Shown here piece after piece: positions 16,107 through 24,569 of a stretch of DNA of 64,000 nt (the first letter of the stretch is position 1; every line of letters starts with the position of its first letter). The DNA is from Hoeflea sp. IMCC20628 (lineage in GTDB: Bacteria; Pseudomonadota; Alphaproteobacteria; Rhizobiales; Rhizobiaceae): assembly GCF_001011155.1 (NCBI RefSeq), contig NZ_CP011479.1, positions 2,622,501-2,686,500 of the forward strand, in the 5' to 3' direction. A program made the position numbers and the translations under genes. The notes below the pieces were generated by a model. The model had not been told where the DNA came from. It saw only the letters and a list, made by a program, of their open reading frames with translations, and did not search any database.

Positions 16107-17381
16107 ATGAAAAAGGCTGTCATAGTCGTTCTTGGAGCAGGTCTCGGTGGAATTTCCATGGTCTTCGATCTGAAGGCCGAAGTCGGAAAAAATCACCAGA
16201 TCGTTCTGGTCAACAAGGCCGAAAGCTTCCAGTTCACCCCGTCCAATCCGTGGGTCGGCGTCGGCTGGCGCGAGAAGAACGACATTACCATCGAGCTGGC
16301 GCCGCTGATGGCCAAGCACGGTATCGATTTCATCCAGGCCTCGGCGAAAAAGCTGGTTCCTGAAGCCAACAAGATCGAAATGGAGGACGGCAGTTCGGTC
16401 GACTATGATTACCTGATCATCGCAACCGGCCCGGAACTGGCTTTCGACGAAATCGAGGGATTTGGCCCCGAAGGCCATACCCAGTCGGTTTGTACCGTCG
16501 ATCACGCTGTGCAGGCCAATGCGGCGTTTGAAGCCTTCTGTGCTGATCCCGGCCCGATCGTTGTCGGAGCGGCGCAGGGCGCTTCGTGCTTCGGCCCGGC
16601 CTATGAATACGCGATGATCCTCGACAAGGAACTGCGCAACCGCAAGATCCGCGACAAGGTGCCGATGACCTTTGTCACTTCCGAGCCCTATATCGGTCAT
16701 CTCGGCCTCGGCGGCGTCGGCGACACCAAGGGCATGCTCGAGCATGAAATGCGTCAGCGCAGCGTCCGCTGGATCACCAATGCCAAGGTGGAAAAAGTCG
16801 AAGCCACCACGATGACCGTATCCGAACATAATGATGACGGTTCGGAAAAGACCAGGCATCAGCTCGATTTCAAATACTCGATGATGCTACCGGCATTCCG
16901 CGGCATCGCGGCTGTGCGCGACATTGAAGGTCTGGTCAATCCACGCGGCTTCATCATCATAGACAAGCACCAGCGCAATCCGAAATACCCCAACATCTTC
17001 GGTGTCGGCGTGGCCATCGCCATCGCGCCTACGGAAAAGACTCCCGTGCCCACGGGCGTCCCCAAGACCGGCTACATGATCGAAAGCATGGTCGCAGCAA
17101 CAGCCAAGAACATAGGGGCGCTGCTTGACGGCGGAGAACCTAAAGAAGAAGCCACCTGGAATGCCTTCTGCCTGGCCGATTTCGGCGATCGCGGCGTGGC
17201 CTTCCTGGCTCAGCCGCAAAACCCGCCCCGCAACATCAACTGGGCCGCTGAAGGCATGTGGGTGCATCTGGCGAAAGTGGCGTTCGAGAAATACTTCATG
17301 CACAAGGTCCGCAAGGGCATCACCGAGACCTACTACGAAAACGCGGTGATGAAACTGCTGGCCATGCACAAGCTGAAATAG
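16107..17381 (+). CDS. sqr: sulfide:quinone oxidoreductase
   Basis: A 424-residue FAD protein that oxidises sulfide and reduces membrane quinone. It has the N-terminal FAD-binding motif GAGLGGISMVFDLK and, further on, the ATGPELAFDEIEGF second dinucleotide motif. Three cysteines sit at 129 (SVCTVDHA), 161 (GASCFGPAYE) and 355 (AFCLADFGDRG), closely matching Cys127, Cys159 and Cys353 of Rhodobacter SQR, so the trisulfide active site looks complete. The C-terminal WVHLAKVAFEKYFMHKVRKG is the amphipathic membrane-binding end. The ATG at 16107 follows AAAGGA by 8 bases. It stands alone, which suits sulfide detoxification or use as electron donor. Confidence 0.85.
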   Translation: MKKAVIVVLGAGLGGISMVFDLKAEVGKNHQIVLVNKAESFQFTPSNPWVGVGWREKNDITIELAPLMAKHGIDFIQASAKKLVPEANKIEMEDGSSVDYDYLIIATGPELAFDEIEGFGPEGHTQSVCTVDHAVQANAAFEAFCADPGPIVVGAAQGASCFGPAYEYAMILDKELRNRKIRDKVPMTFVTSEPYIGHLGLGGVGDTKGMLEHEMRQRSVRWITNAKVEKVEATTMTVSEHNDDGSEKTRHQLDFKYSMMLPAFRGIAAVRDIEGLVNPRGFIIIDKHQRNPKYPNIFGVGVAIAIAPTEKTPVPTGVPKTGYMIESMVAATAKNIGALLDGGEPKEEATWNAFCLADFGDRGVAFLAQPQNPPRNINWAAEGMWVHLAKVAFEKYFMHKVRKGITETYYENAVMKLLAMHKLK

Positions 17382-17462
17382 CGGAAACCACAGTACTGCT
17401 GAAAATACGGCCGCACCCGGTATCTGCCAAACCCCGGCAAAGACAGGAGGAGACCGTTAGGT

Positions 17463-17678
17463 CTATCCGTTTTTGCCGCTCGGTTTGGCGGGCGCCGGAT
17501 CGTCGAACATTGGTTCATGATGGCGCGGGGCGTATCGGGAAGTGCCGGCATTGAGCGGCTCGCGGCGCACGCCTGTAAACATCAGCACATCGGCCGTCCC
17601 GTGCAAGGTTTCACGCCCGGGTGGGCCCTGTGTTGCGGGCCTGCATCTTGATGGATCAAAGCTCAGTATTGTCGTCAT
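17463..17678 (-). CDS. hypothetical 71-residue protein
   Basis: A small protein (ATG at 17678, GGAGA 8 bases upstream) with polar, proline-rich sequence: SFDPSRCRPATQGPPGRETL and a C-terminal PMFDDPAPAKPSGKNG. No domain is recognised. It converges on sqr and is divergent from the DUF2336 gene at 17829. The ribosome site and the even coding character make it probably real. Confidence 0.5.
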   Translation of the reverse strand: MTTILSFDPSRCRPATQGPPGRETLHGTADVLMFTGVRREPLNAGTSRYAPRHHEPMFDDPAPAKPSGKNG

Positions 17679-17828
17679 ATCTGGTCTCCAACTGGGTGGA
17701 ACAGGAAATACGCTCGACATTCATCTCCATGGTTGAAAGCCATCAAGCCACCACTTGGTTAACAGCTTGCTAACGCTTTTGTTATAACTTGTCCCAAGTG
17801 AGTTGTTGCGTTTGAGTTAGGTGTCCCC

Positions 17829-19052
17829 GTGTCCAACAGTTTCCGCGATCTCGAAAGGCCCGATGCGGCCCACCGCAAAGCTGCAGTGTTGATGGCAGCC
17901 ATCAGTGCGCTTGAATGTCTCGATCATCCCAACCGACAGGACTTGGCGCAATTCTCCCAGCTGTTCATGCCGCTTTACGCGGCAGCAAGCTCCGAGGTCC
18001 GCCGCACTGCATCAGCCACCCTGTCACGACTGCCCCGGGTGCCTGACGACGTGGTCGAAATGCTGATCAACCAGCCCATCACCATCGCCGCTCCCTTCAT
18101 CGCCCACTATCCGTTGCTCAAGGAAAGCGCACTGGCGCGCGCGGTACTCCACAACGGCGCACCGCACGCCCGTGCCGCGGCTAGACGTCCGGATCTTTCG
18201 CCGCAGGCAATTGCAACGCTGCGCCGCCTGAATGATCCCTCCGTCGAAGGTCTGCTGATCCTGCGCGGATTGATCCCTGCCCCCGCAGTGGCGGTTCAAA
18301 GCGCCGCCGCGCCGACCACCGTGCCTGACGCCCGGCCGCTGGTCGATGCGCCCCCGCTCGATCCGAGTGAAAAACTCCGCTCCGAACTGCGCGCACTGGT
18401 GACGCGCAGCCCGGCAGCCAAGCTGCACAGCGATGAACCGAAACTGCAAGTACAGGTCTCAAGACCGGGCCACCGTGCCCCCGCGCAGCCTCTCAACCGT
18501 CCAACCAGCCTGCGCAAAGCGCCTGCCGCATCGGCCGCACAACCGGCAAGACCAGAGACTAAAACTGCTCCAAAAAAGGAATTGTCGCGGGCAGCGCGGC
18601 GCAGGATCACCGAGGTCCATCTGGCCAAGCTGGCGCGCCACGCCAGCTCCGATCAGGCGTCCTGGTTTGCCACAGCACTTGCCGACGCCATGGATTCAAG
18701 TTTTGCCTTGTCCGAGAGGATCATGATGGACCTGTCCGGCCGCCAGCTGGCCACGGCGCTTATCGGTCTGGGGGCACCCAGCGCGACCATCAAATCGGCG
18801 CTCGAAAGCTTTTTCCCGCATCTGGCGCAGCCCTCGCTCAGGCATACGCTGGCCACAGATCTGATCGAAGACCTCGACAGCGAAAGCTGCACCGCCCGGC
18901 TTCAGGCCTGGCAGCGCGCCGACAGTTACACCACAGGCAACACAAACCATGTGCCGGCGCTGGCCGAGGGCAAGCCTGTTCGCCAGGATGCCTTCCAGCG
19001 CGCCGCCCCTGAGCGCAGCCGCCAGGTTTCGCCGGTCCGCAAAGCGGGCTGA
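17829..19052 (+). CDS. DUF2336-domain protein
   Basis: A 407-residue protein of the alphaproteobacterial DUF2336 family. The first ~150 residues are a helical repeat region (RLPRVPDDVVEMLINQPITIAAPFIAHYPLL is typical) like HEAT-type scaffolds. Residues about 155-260 are a Pro/Ala-rich disordered linker with many basic residues. A second helical part (about 260-360) contains RRITEVHLAKLARHASSDQASW. It is presumably cytoplasmic; the biochemical function is unknown. GTG start at 17829. A hairpin terminator follows its stop. Confidence 0.8.
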   Translation: MSNSFRDLERPDAAHRKAAVLMAAISALECLDHPNRQDLAQFSQLFMPLYAAASSEVRRTASATLSRLPRVPDDVVEMLINQPITIAAPFIAHYPLLKESALARAVLHNGAPHARAAARRPDLSPQAIATLRRLNDPSVEGLLILRGLIPAPAVAVQSAAAPTTVPDARPLVDAPPLDPSEKLRSELRALVTRSPAAKLHSDEPKLQVQVSRPGHRAPAQPLNRPTSLRKAPAASAAQPARPETKTAPKKELSRAARRRITEVHLAKLARHASSDQASWFATALADAMDSSFALSERIMMDLSGRQLATALIGLGAPSATIKSALESFFPHLAQPSLRHTLATDLIEDLDSESCTARLQAWQRADSYTTGNTNHVPALAEGKPVRQDAFQRAAPERSRQVSPVRKAG

Positions 19053-19059
19053 GGCAAGC

Positions 19060-19093
19060 AGAACCTGCCTGTCAGGCAACTCTGCAGGTTTTG
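19060..19093 (+). terminator. terminator of the DUF2336 gene
   Basis: AACCTGC ... GCAGGTT pairs around a nested GCCTG/CAGGC stem and is followed by TTTT. Starts 10 bases beyond the stop. It may also serve the convergent small secreted gene at 19104. Confidence 0.5.
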
Positions 19094-19103
19094 CGGAAAT
19101 TTC

Positions 19104-19418
19104 CTATCGTCTGGATTTTCGCCAGCCGGCGGCACGTGCTTCGGCTTCGGTGCAGAACCAACGCTCGCCATATCGCGGTAATATTTTCGTCGGGATATAA
19201 AACTTCTGACCGGGCACATGATATATGCGCTCGCCGGTATCGATGCTGACGTTACCCTTGATATTGCACGCAAGCGGGTTTCTGACCGGCGCATTGGTAA
19301 ATCCAACAGATTTGCTGTCAGGCGCATTGCTAAATCCGAACGCAAAATGCCTGACAGCACTTGGCGCCGCGAAAGCGGCGGCTGAACAGACAATCACCAA
19401 TGTCGTAAATCTGAACAT
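19104..19418 (-). CDS. small exported protein, ExoI C-terminus-like
   Basis: A 104-residue protein with a signal peptide (residues 1-18, MFRFTTLVIVCSAAAFAA) and a C-terminal motif CNIKGNVSIDTGERIYHVPG ... ERWFCTEAEARAAGWRKSRR. This last domain is shared with the C-terminus of secreted nuclease-like proteins and rhizobial ExoI; two cysteines frame it. No catalytic residues of a nuclease are present, so it is a stand-alone accessory domain with unknown role. The ATG at 19418 follows CTGGAG by 4 bases. Confidence 0.7.
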   Translation of the reverse strand: MFRFTTLVIVCSAAAFAAPSAVRHFAFGFSNAPDSKSVGFTNAPVRNPLACNIKGNVSIDTGERIYHVPGQKFYIPTKILPRYGERWFCTEAEARAAGWRKSRR

Positions 19419-19654
19419 GACGCTCCAGAAGTCTAGTAATGACTTCCAAATAATACGCGCCATGGATTAACGTCACTTAAGAATTATCGCTATAATTGTT
19501 TCTACCGGCCATCAAGACCACTGTACTGGTTCGTCATTGCTGGATGCAGGGCAGCTTTGGGAAGCGCAATTACTCAAGCCCAATTGGCAAGCGCTGCATT
19601 TGACCCGTCACCGACGAACGAGCCGAATCCGATCATGGAAAAACAGGCCCAAGT
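19419..19654. other. intergenic stretch without gene
   Basis: About 236 bases between two minus-strand genes. No convincing ORF or terminator is visible; it holds the promoter of the small exported protein gene. Confidence 0.4.
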
Positions 19655-19963
19655 TCATGGCACATCGTCTTCACCGGAAGTGCCACCCTCACCTTCCCAA
19701 TTAAGGATCTGACCGGTTTCCTGCCTGTTGAACTTCAATCGCAGACCAGCACCTGTGTCATTTTCAGGCAGGAACTCGACGCCGAAATGCTCGAGTGCCT
19801 CTGTCAGCCTTGCCAGTGCCGGTTCGTCGAAGGAGTGAACGCCCGCCTCGAAATCGGCAAGCAAAGAGGTGGGCAACCCTGCCTGTTCCGCAAGTTGCGC
19901 CTGGTCAATTTCGGCTAGCGCTCTGGCCGCGATCGAGAATTGAGGCGTCAGGACTATCGGCAT
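19655..19963 (-). CDS. small Xre-like helix-turn-helix protein
   Basis: A 102-residue protein. Residues 7-65 form a Cro/Xre HTH: ARALAEIDQAQLAEQAGLPTSLLADFEAG with helix-turn-helix spacing, followed by the usual PALARLTEALEHFGVEF end of the family. The C-terminal 30 residues are acidic and glycine-rich. It should bind DNA as a dimer; targets are unknown. It is the last gene in the row of minus-strand genes that starts with the sensor kinase, but a 60-base gap separates it from DUF1491. Confidence 0.8.
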   Translation of the reverse strand: MPIVLTPQFSIAARALAEIDQAQLAEQAGLPTSLLADFEAGVHSFDEPALARLTEALEHFGVEFLPENDTGAGLRLKFNRQETGQILNWEGEGGTSGEDDVP

Positions 19964-20022
19964 GTAAACCTCCTTCAGTTAGCGTATCCGGAGGCGGCAT
20001 CTCAGAAAGAATGCAGCAATCG

Positions 20023-20364
20023 TCAATTCTCGCTAAAGTCGAGATAGGTTTCCGGGCTGTCAGTCTCAATCTCCACGACCCAGATGTCCAGATCGAACCG
20101 CACTTCACGGGCTAATATTTCCGAGATTTCGCTTTCTGGGACGCGGGATCTTCTCAGTTCAAACAGCCGGCCATCGGGATGATCGATATCGAAGGCGGTT
20201 TGCGGTGCTGGCGCCGCCAGGCTTTCAGTGCCGTCACGATGGCGGATGCGAACAAAAATCGCTCCGGCTTCCTCGGACCCGTGTTTTTCAACCACCGCCA
20301 TGCCGCCATCGCCGAAGACCCGGCGGGTCAGCGCGGAGACGAAAATGCCGGCCTTGAGCCTCAC
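20023..20364 (-). CDS. DUF1491-family protein
   Basis: A 113-residue protein of the alphaproteobacterial DUF1491 family. Key family segments are GDGGMAVVEKHGSEEAGAIF, VRIRHRDGTESL and the end RFDLDIWVVEIE. Cytoplasmic, function unknown. Its ATG overlaps the stop of the peptidoglycan-binding gene by 4 bases, so the two are co-translated. This association with a PG_binding_1 gene is conserved in related genomes to my knowledge. Confidence 0.85.
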   Translation of the reverse strand: MRLKAGIFVSALTRRVFGDGGMAVVEKHGSEEAGAIFVRIRHRDGTESLAAPAPQTAFDIDHPDGRLFELRRSRVPESEISEILAREVRFDLDIWVVEIETDSPETYLDFSEN

Positions 20365-21272
20365 AGCGCGCCGATTTCGAGCAGTTTCTTGAGCACGGTC
20401 TCATTCGGCTGCCCGGTGACCGGAAGCCGGTAGTGCTTCTCGAACGCGCTGATCGCGGCACGGGTCTGGGAGCCTGCGACGCCGTCAACAGTGATGTCGG
20501 CATAGGCAATATTGGACAGGCCGGACTGGATCTGCTGGACCAGTTCACTGGGACCTTCAGCAATAACGGCAGGTATTGTCACTGGCTCGCCGCTGCGCTC
20601 GTCGGAAGCGACCACCGGAGTCGGGCGCGGTTTTGGCGCCGGTACCGTATCTGGATCAGCGCTGGCGAGTTTGACCGGCTTGGCAGCAGCAACCGGGCCA
20701 TTCATGGCGCCAAGAAGCGCCGCCGTTGCCTCTCCGGTTTCCGAGTAACCGTTGGTTTTCTCCCACTTGCGGATTGCCGCAGCCGATTTCGGGCCCATCA
20801 ATCCGTCAATTTCGCCGGAATAGAGGCCTTGATCGACCAGAATCGCCTGAATCTGACTCAGAATCGGATTGGAGGCGGACTTGGTGGCAACCGGCGCCGG
20901 CGCCTGTGCCGGTGTCACGTCGGGGACAGGGATCGAGGCGGTCGGCGTGTCATCGCTTCGCTCAATCCGGAATGTTGTCACGGTCCGCGCCGGAACATCC
21001 TTGCCGAACGGAACTCCGGTAACCGGCTTTGCGGCCGCCACAGGTGCTGCCGATGTCGCCACTTCACGGGTCTTGAGGATCGGTGCCGGGTGGCTTCCCG
21101 GCTGATGCCACAGTGCATTGGCGGCGACAAAGCCGAAGATCACCGCAAATGCCACGCTGCCGCCGGTGAGCGAGGGATGGGCCGACACAACCTGGCCAAG
21201 CGCTGCAAGAACGCCACGGCCGGAGTTGGTGTCATCGGCAAACAAGTCAGGCGCTGCGCGCTGTCTCGACAT
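20361..21272 (-). CDS. membrane-anchored peptidoglycan-binding protein
   Basis: A 303-residue protein with a cytoplasmic N-terminus, one membrane helix (about 33-53) and two PG_binding_1 domains in the periplasm: ILVDQGLYSGEIDGLMGPKS (about 140-200) and IAYADITVDGVAGSQTRAAI near the C-terminus. A long Pro/Ala/Lys linker separates them. It should bind peptidoglycan and may have a cell-envelope or division role. The ATG at 21272 follows AGGAA by 9 bases; alternatives at 21281 and 21296 exist. The gene starts inside the last 26 bases of the sensor-kinase gene, which implies coupling. Confidence 0.8.
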   Translation of the reverse strand: MSRQRAAPDLFADDTNSGRGVLAALGQVVSAHPSLTGGSVAFAVIFGFVAANALWHQPGSHPAPILKTREVATSAAPVAAAKPVTGVPFGKDVPARTVTTFRIERSDDTPTASIPVPDVTPAQAPAPVATKSASNPILSQIQAILVDQGLYSGEIDGLMGPKSAAAIRKWEKTNGYSETGEATAALLGAMNGPVAAAKPVKLASADPDTVPAPKPRPTPVVASDERSGEPVTIPAVIAEGPSELVQQIQSGLSNIAYADITVDGVAGSQTRAAISAFEKHYRLPVTGQPNETVLKKLLEIGAL

Positions 21273-23103
21273 GGTCTTCATTCCTGTTTTGTACATCTTT
21301 GATTGCTGGGCGGGGCAATACCGGCGGGAAAGCCACGGCGGTGACCGCCGTCGTCTCCATGGGTTCGCGGTTAGCGCCGGATCCATCGGCAGGCAGATCG
21401 ATGGTCACCACGGTGCCCTCACCCTCGGTGCTGGCGATGTCGAAGGTACCACCGTGCAGATCGACAAGGCCCTTGACCAGCGACAGACCAAGTCCGGTGC
21501 CCTCATAGTGCCGGCCAAGCCCGTCTTGTGCCTGCACAAACGGTTCGCCAATGCGGGCAAGCTTGTCGGCCGGGATACCGATTCCGGTGTCGCTGACAAC
21601 CAGCTTCAACTGACCGTCATGGACCGCCACATCGACATTGATGACGCCGCCGGCATCGGTGAATTTGACGGCGTTGCCGACCAGATTGATCAGGATCTGG
21701 TGCATCGCGCCCTTGTCGGCGACGACTTCGCCTGCGCCACGGGCCAGTCGGCGGGTCAACGTTACACCGCGATTGGCGGCCTGCAGGCGCAACATGGCAT
21801 CGCAATTGTCGACCACTTCACCGATCTGGAACGGCTCGACGAAAATTTCATAACGCCCGGCCTCGATCTTGGACATGTCGAGCATGGTGTTGACCAGGCT
21901 GAGCAGATGCTCGCCCGACTGGTGGATCAGACCGACATATTCACGCTGGCGTTCATCGTTGAAGGTACCGAAATACTCCCGCGCCAGAACATCGGAAAAG
22001 CCGAGAATGGCGTTGAGCGGGGTGCGCAGTTCGTGACTGACGGCAGCCAGAAAGCAGGTCTTTGCGGCGTTGGCGGTTTCAGCCTCTTCGACATTTGAAT
22101 TGGCTCGGACGCGGTCGGCGATCTCCGCGGAAATGTCACGCGTCTGGGCGACGAACCCCGAAAAATTGCCATCGGGGGTCTGCTCGGCCATCAGCGAAAC
22201 CGCAGCATGAAGGAACTGGGAACCCTGGCCGGCGCAATCGAAACGAAGCTCGACCTGCTTGCGCTTTTCACCGCGGCGCAGGCAATCAATGGCGTCGAGG
22301 AAGGCGATCCGGTCGGCAACGTGGATGTGGTTGACATAGCCCTTGCCGGAAAAATCACCGACACGCCCGATGAAATCGGCCTGGTCGGCTCCGGCAATCT
22401 GGATCACGTCACCACGGCCATTGTGACGCGTCACCAGTCCCGGCAACAGATCCAGCGTGGAGAAATCCTGAACCACCACCGTTTCAACGCTTGTCGCGAT
22501 GACGGTCTGTTCGGCAATCGTGGGTTCAAAGCAGAATGCCAGGCCGCGCACCAGAGCATAAAGTCCAAGCGACAGGCCGGTGGCGATGAAGGCCGCATCG
22601 GGGGCAACACCGGTTAATCCGATCTGACCGGCGGCGGCGACGAGCGCCAGCGCCAGACCGGCAGCACCGGCTCCCAGAGCGAGGCCCGAGGTCTTTTTGG
22701 AATGGATCGCGGCTTCAAGCGGAAGCAGCGCCAGCAACGGCAGGAAAGGCGATGCCAGGCCGCCACTCAATGCAGCAAGGGCGCCAAGTGCCAATGCGGC
22801 GGCGGCAAGCGAGACCCGGCCGGTGATGCGCGGCGAGCCGGTGGACGACAATAGTCCGGCTGCGGCAATGGGCATGGCTGCGGCCGCCAATGCGCCGGCA
22901 ATGGCCTGTGGCCATGAAAATGCCGTCAGCAGAACCGGCACGGTGATCATCGGAGCAAGAATCGCACTGGACAGACAGGCCGTCATGGCGCGAACCCTGC
23001 TGTCATCCGTATCGGCCTCGAGCGCAGCCGCACCCAGCCAGGATTCGGCTGTCTGCCGACCGGCAAGCTGCATTCTATCGATGAGATCATCCAATTTTGT
23101 CAC
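21247..23103 (-). CDS. membrane sensor histidine kinase, DivJ/PleC class
   Basis: A 618-residue kinase. Residues about 40-190 hold several membrane helices; a PAS-type domain lies near 215-330 (RHNGRGDVIQIAGADQADFI and VAQTRDI). The dimerisation domain has the phospho-accepting His357 in AAVSHELRTPLNAILGFSDVL, and the catalytic domain shows NLVGNAVKF, DTGIGIP and GTGLGLSLVKGLVDLHGG. The long H-box matches DivJ/PleC-type kinases that control DivK and CtrA in alphaproteobacteria, so a cell-cycle role is likely; I cannot decide between family members. It heads a minus-strand operon with the peptidoglycan-binding and DUF1491 genes. Confidence 0.85.
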   Translation of the reverse strand: MTKLDDLIDRMQLAGRQTAESWLGAAALEADTDDSRVRAMTACLSSAILAPMITVPVLLTAFSWPQAIAGALAAAAMPIAAAGLLSSTGSPRITGRVSLAAAALALGALAALSGGLASPFLPLLALLPLEAAIHSKKTSGLALGAGAAGLALALVAAAGQIGLTGVAPDAAFIATGLSLGLYALVRGLAFCFEPTIAEQTVIATSVETVVVQDFSTLDLLPGLVTRHNGRGDVIQIAGADQADFIGRVGDFSGKGYVNHIHVADRIAFLDAIDCLRRGEKRKQVELRFDCAGQGSQFLHAAVSLMAEQTPDGNFSGFVAQTRDISAEIADRVRANSNVEEAETANAAKTCFLAAVSHELRTPLNAILGFSDVLAREYFGTFNDERQREYVGLIHQSGEHLLSLVNTMLDMSKIEAGRYEIFVEPFQIGEVVDNCDAMLRLQAANRGVTLTRRLARGAGEVVADKGAMHQILINLVGNAVKFTDAGGVINVDVAVHDGQLKLVVSDTGIGIPADKLARIGEPFVQAQDGLGRHYEGTGLGLSLVKGLVDLHGGTFDIASTEGEGTVVTIDLPADGSGANREPMETTAVTAVAFPPVLPRPAIKDVQNRNEDHVETARSA

Positions 23104-23567
23104 TGCCGATTCCGTACACGCCGCAGGTCTTTTTGTTGGTTGGACTTTCGCATTGCCGACTTAAGGAAAGAATAAGCCACACAGCACCCGGGACCGAAAT
23201 CAAGCGGTTTTTGCCCGCTGGCGCACCTGATCAACCGGCTTTGAGCAACATGGTTAATCAGTGCTTTCCGTAAACCGGTTCCCGCGAGGTCGCGCTGGCC
23301 CCGGTGACATTGCAGGGCACTTGAACTGCCAAAACCATAGTCCAGCCATGCCCGCGGCATGGCCCGGATCGCACATCGATTTCCGGCAATATCCAGACAG
23401 ATACGGACGCGCCCTGGCCGATTGCATAAAATTTGAGACGAATTTGGCTCAAAACTTCGCGCTGGTTTCAAATCAACCTTGAAGAAGCTCCGGCATGATC
23501 CCCATCAAGTTCGGAACAACCCGGACATTTCCGCCCAAAGATGGCGGGCAACAGGAAGGGCTCCTCC
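23104..23567. other. intergenic region between divergent genes
   Basis: A 464-base gap between the sensor kinase (minus) and the DUF5330 gene (plus). No gene is supported; short ORFs here have no ribosome site or coding bias. Promoters for both genes must lie in it. No clear dyad was found. Confidence 0.4.
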
Positions 23568-23891
23568 ATGTGGTTTTTGATCAAGGGAAGTTTTTGGTTC
23601 TCGCTCGTGCTGATCGCCTTGCCGTTTATCAACACTGAATCGGACAAGGCGCTTGAAAACGCACCGCCGCTGGAAGTCGGCCAGAGCATGGCCGCTGCCG
23701 CCGAAGCCTTCGCCGACATCAAACAGATCTGCGTGCGCAAACCTGATATCTGCGAAACCGGCAGCGAGACTTTTGCCGCTCTGGGCATACGCGCCAAGGA
23801 AGGCGCCCGCATCGCCTACCAGTTTCTGGACACAAAATTTTCCGACAGCGAGCCCGATCTGGTGACCGGATCGCTGCCTGCGACAAACTAG
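23568..23891 (+). CDS. DUF5330 exported/anchored protein
   Basis: A 107-residue protein of the DUF5330 family found in Hyphomicrobiales. One N-terminal hydrophobic stretch (residues 2-20) targets it to the membrane or periplasm. The conserved core is FADIKQICVRKPDICETGSE with two cysteines likely in a disulfide. Function unknown. The ATG at 23568 is chosen since AGGAAG lies about 9 bases upstream. Followed by a strong terminator. Confidence 0.75.
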   Translation: MWFLIKGSFWFSLVLIALPFINTESDKALENAPPLEVGQSMAAAAEAFADIKQICVRKPDICETGSETFAALGIRAKEGARIAYQFLDTKFSDSEPDLVTGSLPATN

Positions 23892-23985
23892 TCGCGCCAT
23901 CGCTTTTCCGGGGCCGCACTGAAACGGCGCCATCTCCCAAGTTCATATTGCCTGACACTGCCAACTCAAGCCGCGTTCGACGCGC

Positions 23986-24025
23986 CGCCGCCGGGAACAT
24001 GCCCTTCCTCCCGGCGGCGTTTTTT
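23986..24025 (+). terminator. rho-independent terminator
   Basis: CGCCGCCGGGA (23986-23996) pairs with TCCCGGCGGCG (24009-24019), followed by TTTTTT. It ends the DUF5330 transcript. Confidence 0.85.
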
Positions 24026-24140
24026 ATGATCATGTCCCTGTTAGCGCTGAGCATCGACCTGTCGTTCCAGGTTTTGCGAAGCCCCGGGGTGTATTGGCGG
24101 CCAATTCCGCTTATATGGTTGGCGAATACAGGAACACGCC

Positions 24141-24569
24141 ATGGCTTCGCTGCAAACCATCATTGACGACTTTGAATATCTCGACGACTGGGAGGACCGC
24201 TACCGTTATCTCATCGAGATCGGCAAGGCGCTTCCGGAGATGCCGGAAACCGAACATACGGATGCCAACAAGGTCAAGGGTTGTGCCAGCCAGGTCTGGC
24301 TGGTGGCCGAAACCGAAGCGGGCGAACCCGGCGATCCGGTGATGATTTACCGGGGTGATTCCGATGCTCATATCGTGCGCGGCCTGGTCGCTATCGTGCT
24401 GGCCGCCACCTCGGGCGAAAAAGCATCGGTGGTCGAAAAACTCGACGAAGGTGAACTGCTCACCCGGCTGGGTCTGGGCGAGCACCTGTCAACGCAGCGC
24501 GCCAACGGGCTGCGGTCTATGGTATTGCGGATCAAGGCGCATGCCGCGGCTGCGCGGGCGGCGGCTTAG
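24141..24569 (+). CDS. sufE: SufE-family cysteine desulfuration protein
   Basis: A 142-residue SufE. It takes persulfide sulfur from the cysteine desulfurase SufS and passes it to the iron-sulfur scaffold. The acceptor cysteine is in NKVKGCASQVWL (about residue 51), and the family motifs YRYLIEIGKALPEMPE and the C-terminal RANGLRSMVLRIKAHA are present. Cytoplasmic. Its partner sufS genes are not in the window. The last 38 bases overlap the end of the convergent DUF6456 gene, an unusual arrangement. Confidence 0.92.
   Translation: MASLQTIIDDFEYLDDWEDRYRYLIEIGKALPEMPETEHTDANKVKGCASQVWLVAETEAGEPGDPVMIYRGDSDAHIVRGLVAIVLAATSGEKASVVEKLDEGELLTRLGLGEHLSTQRANGLRSMVLRIKAHAAAARAAA

Noticed and set aside
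16041-16859. Minus-strand 272-codon frame opposite sqr
   Set aside because: The sqr frame has all active-site residues; the opposite frame has no recognisable domain.
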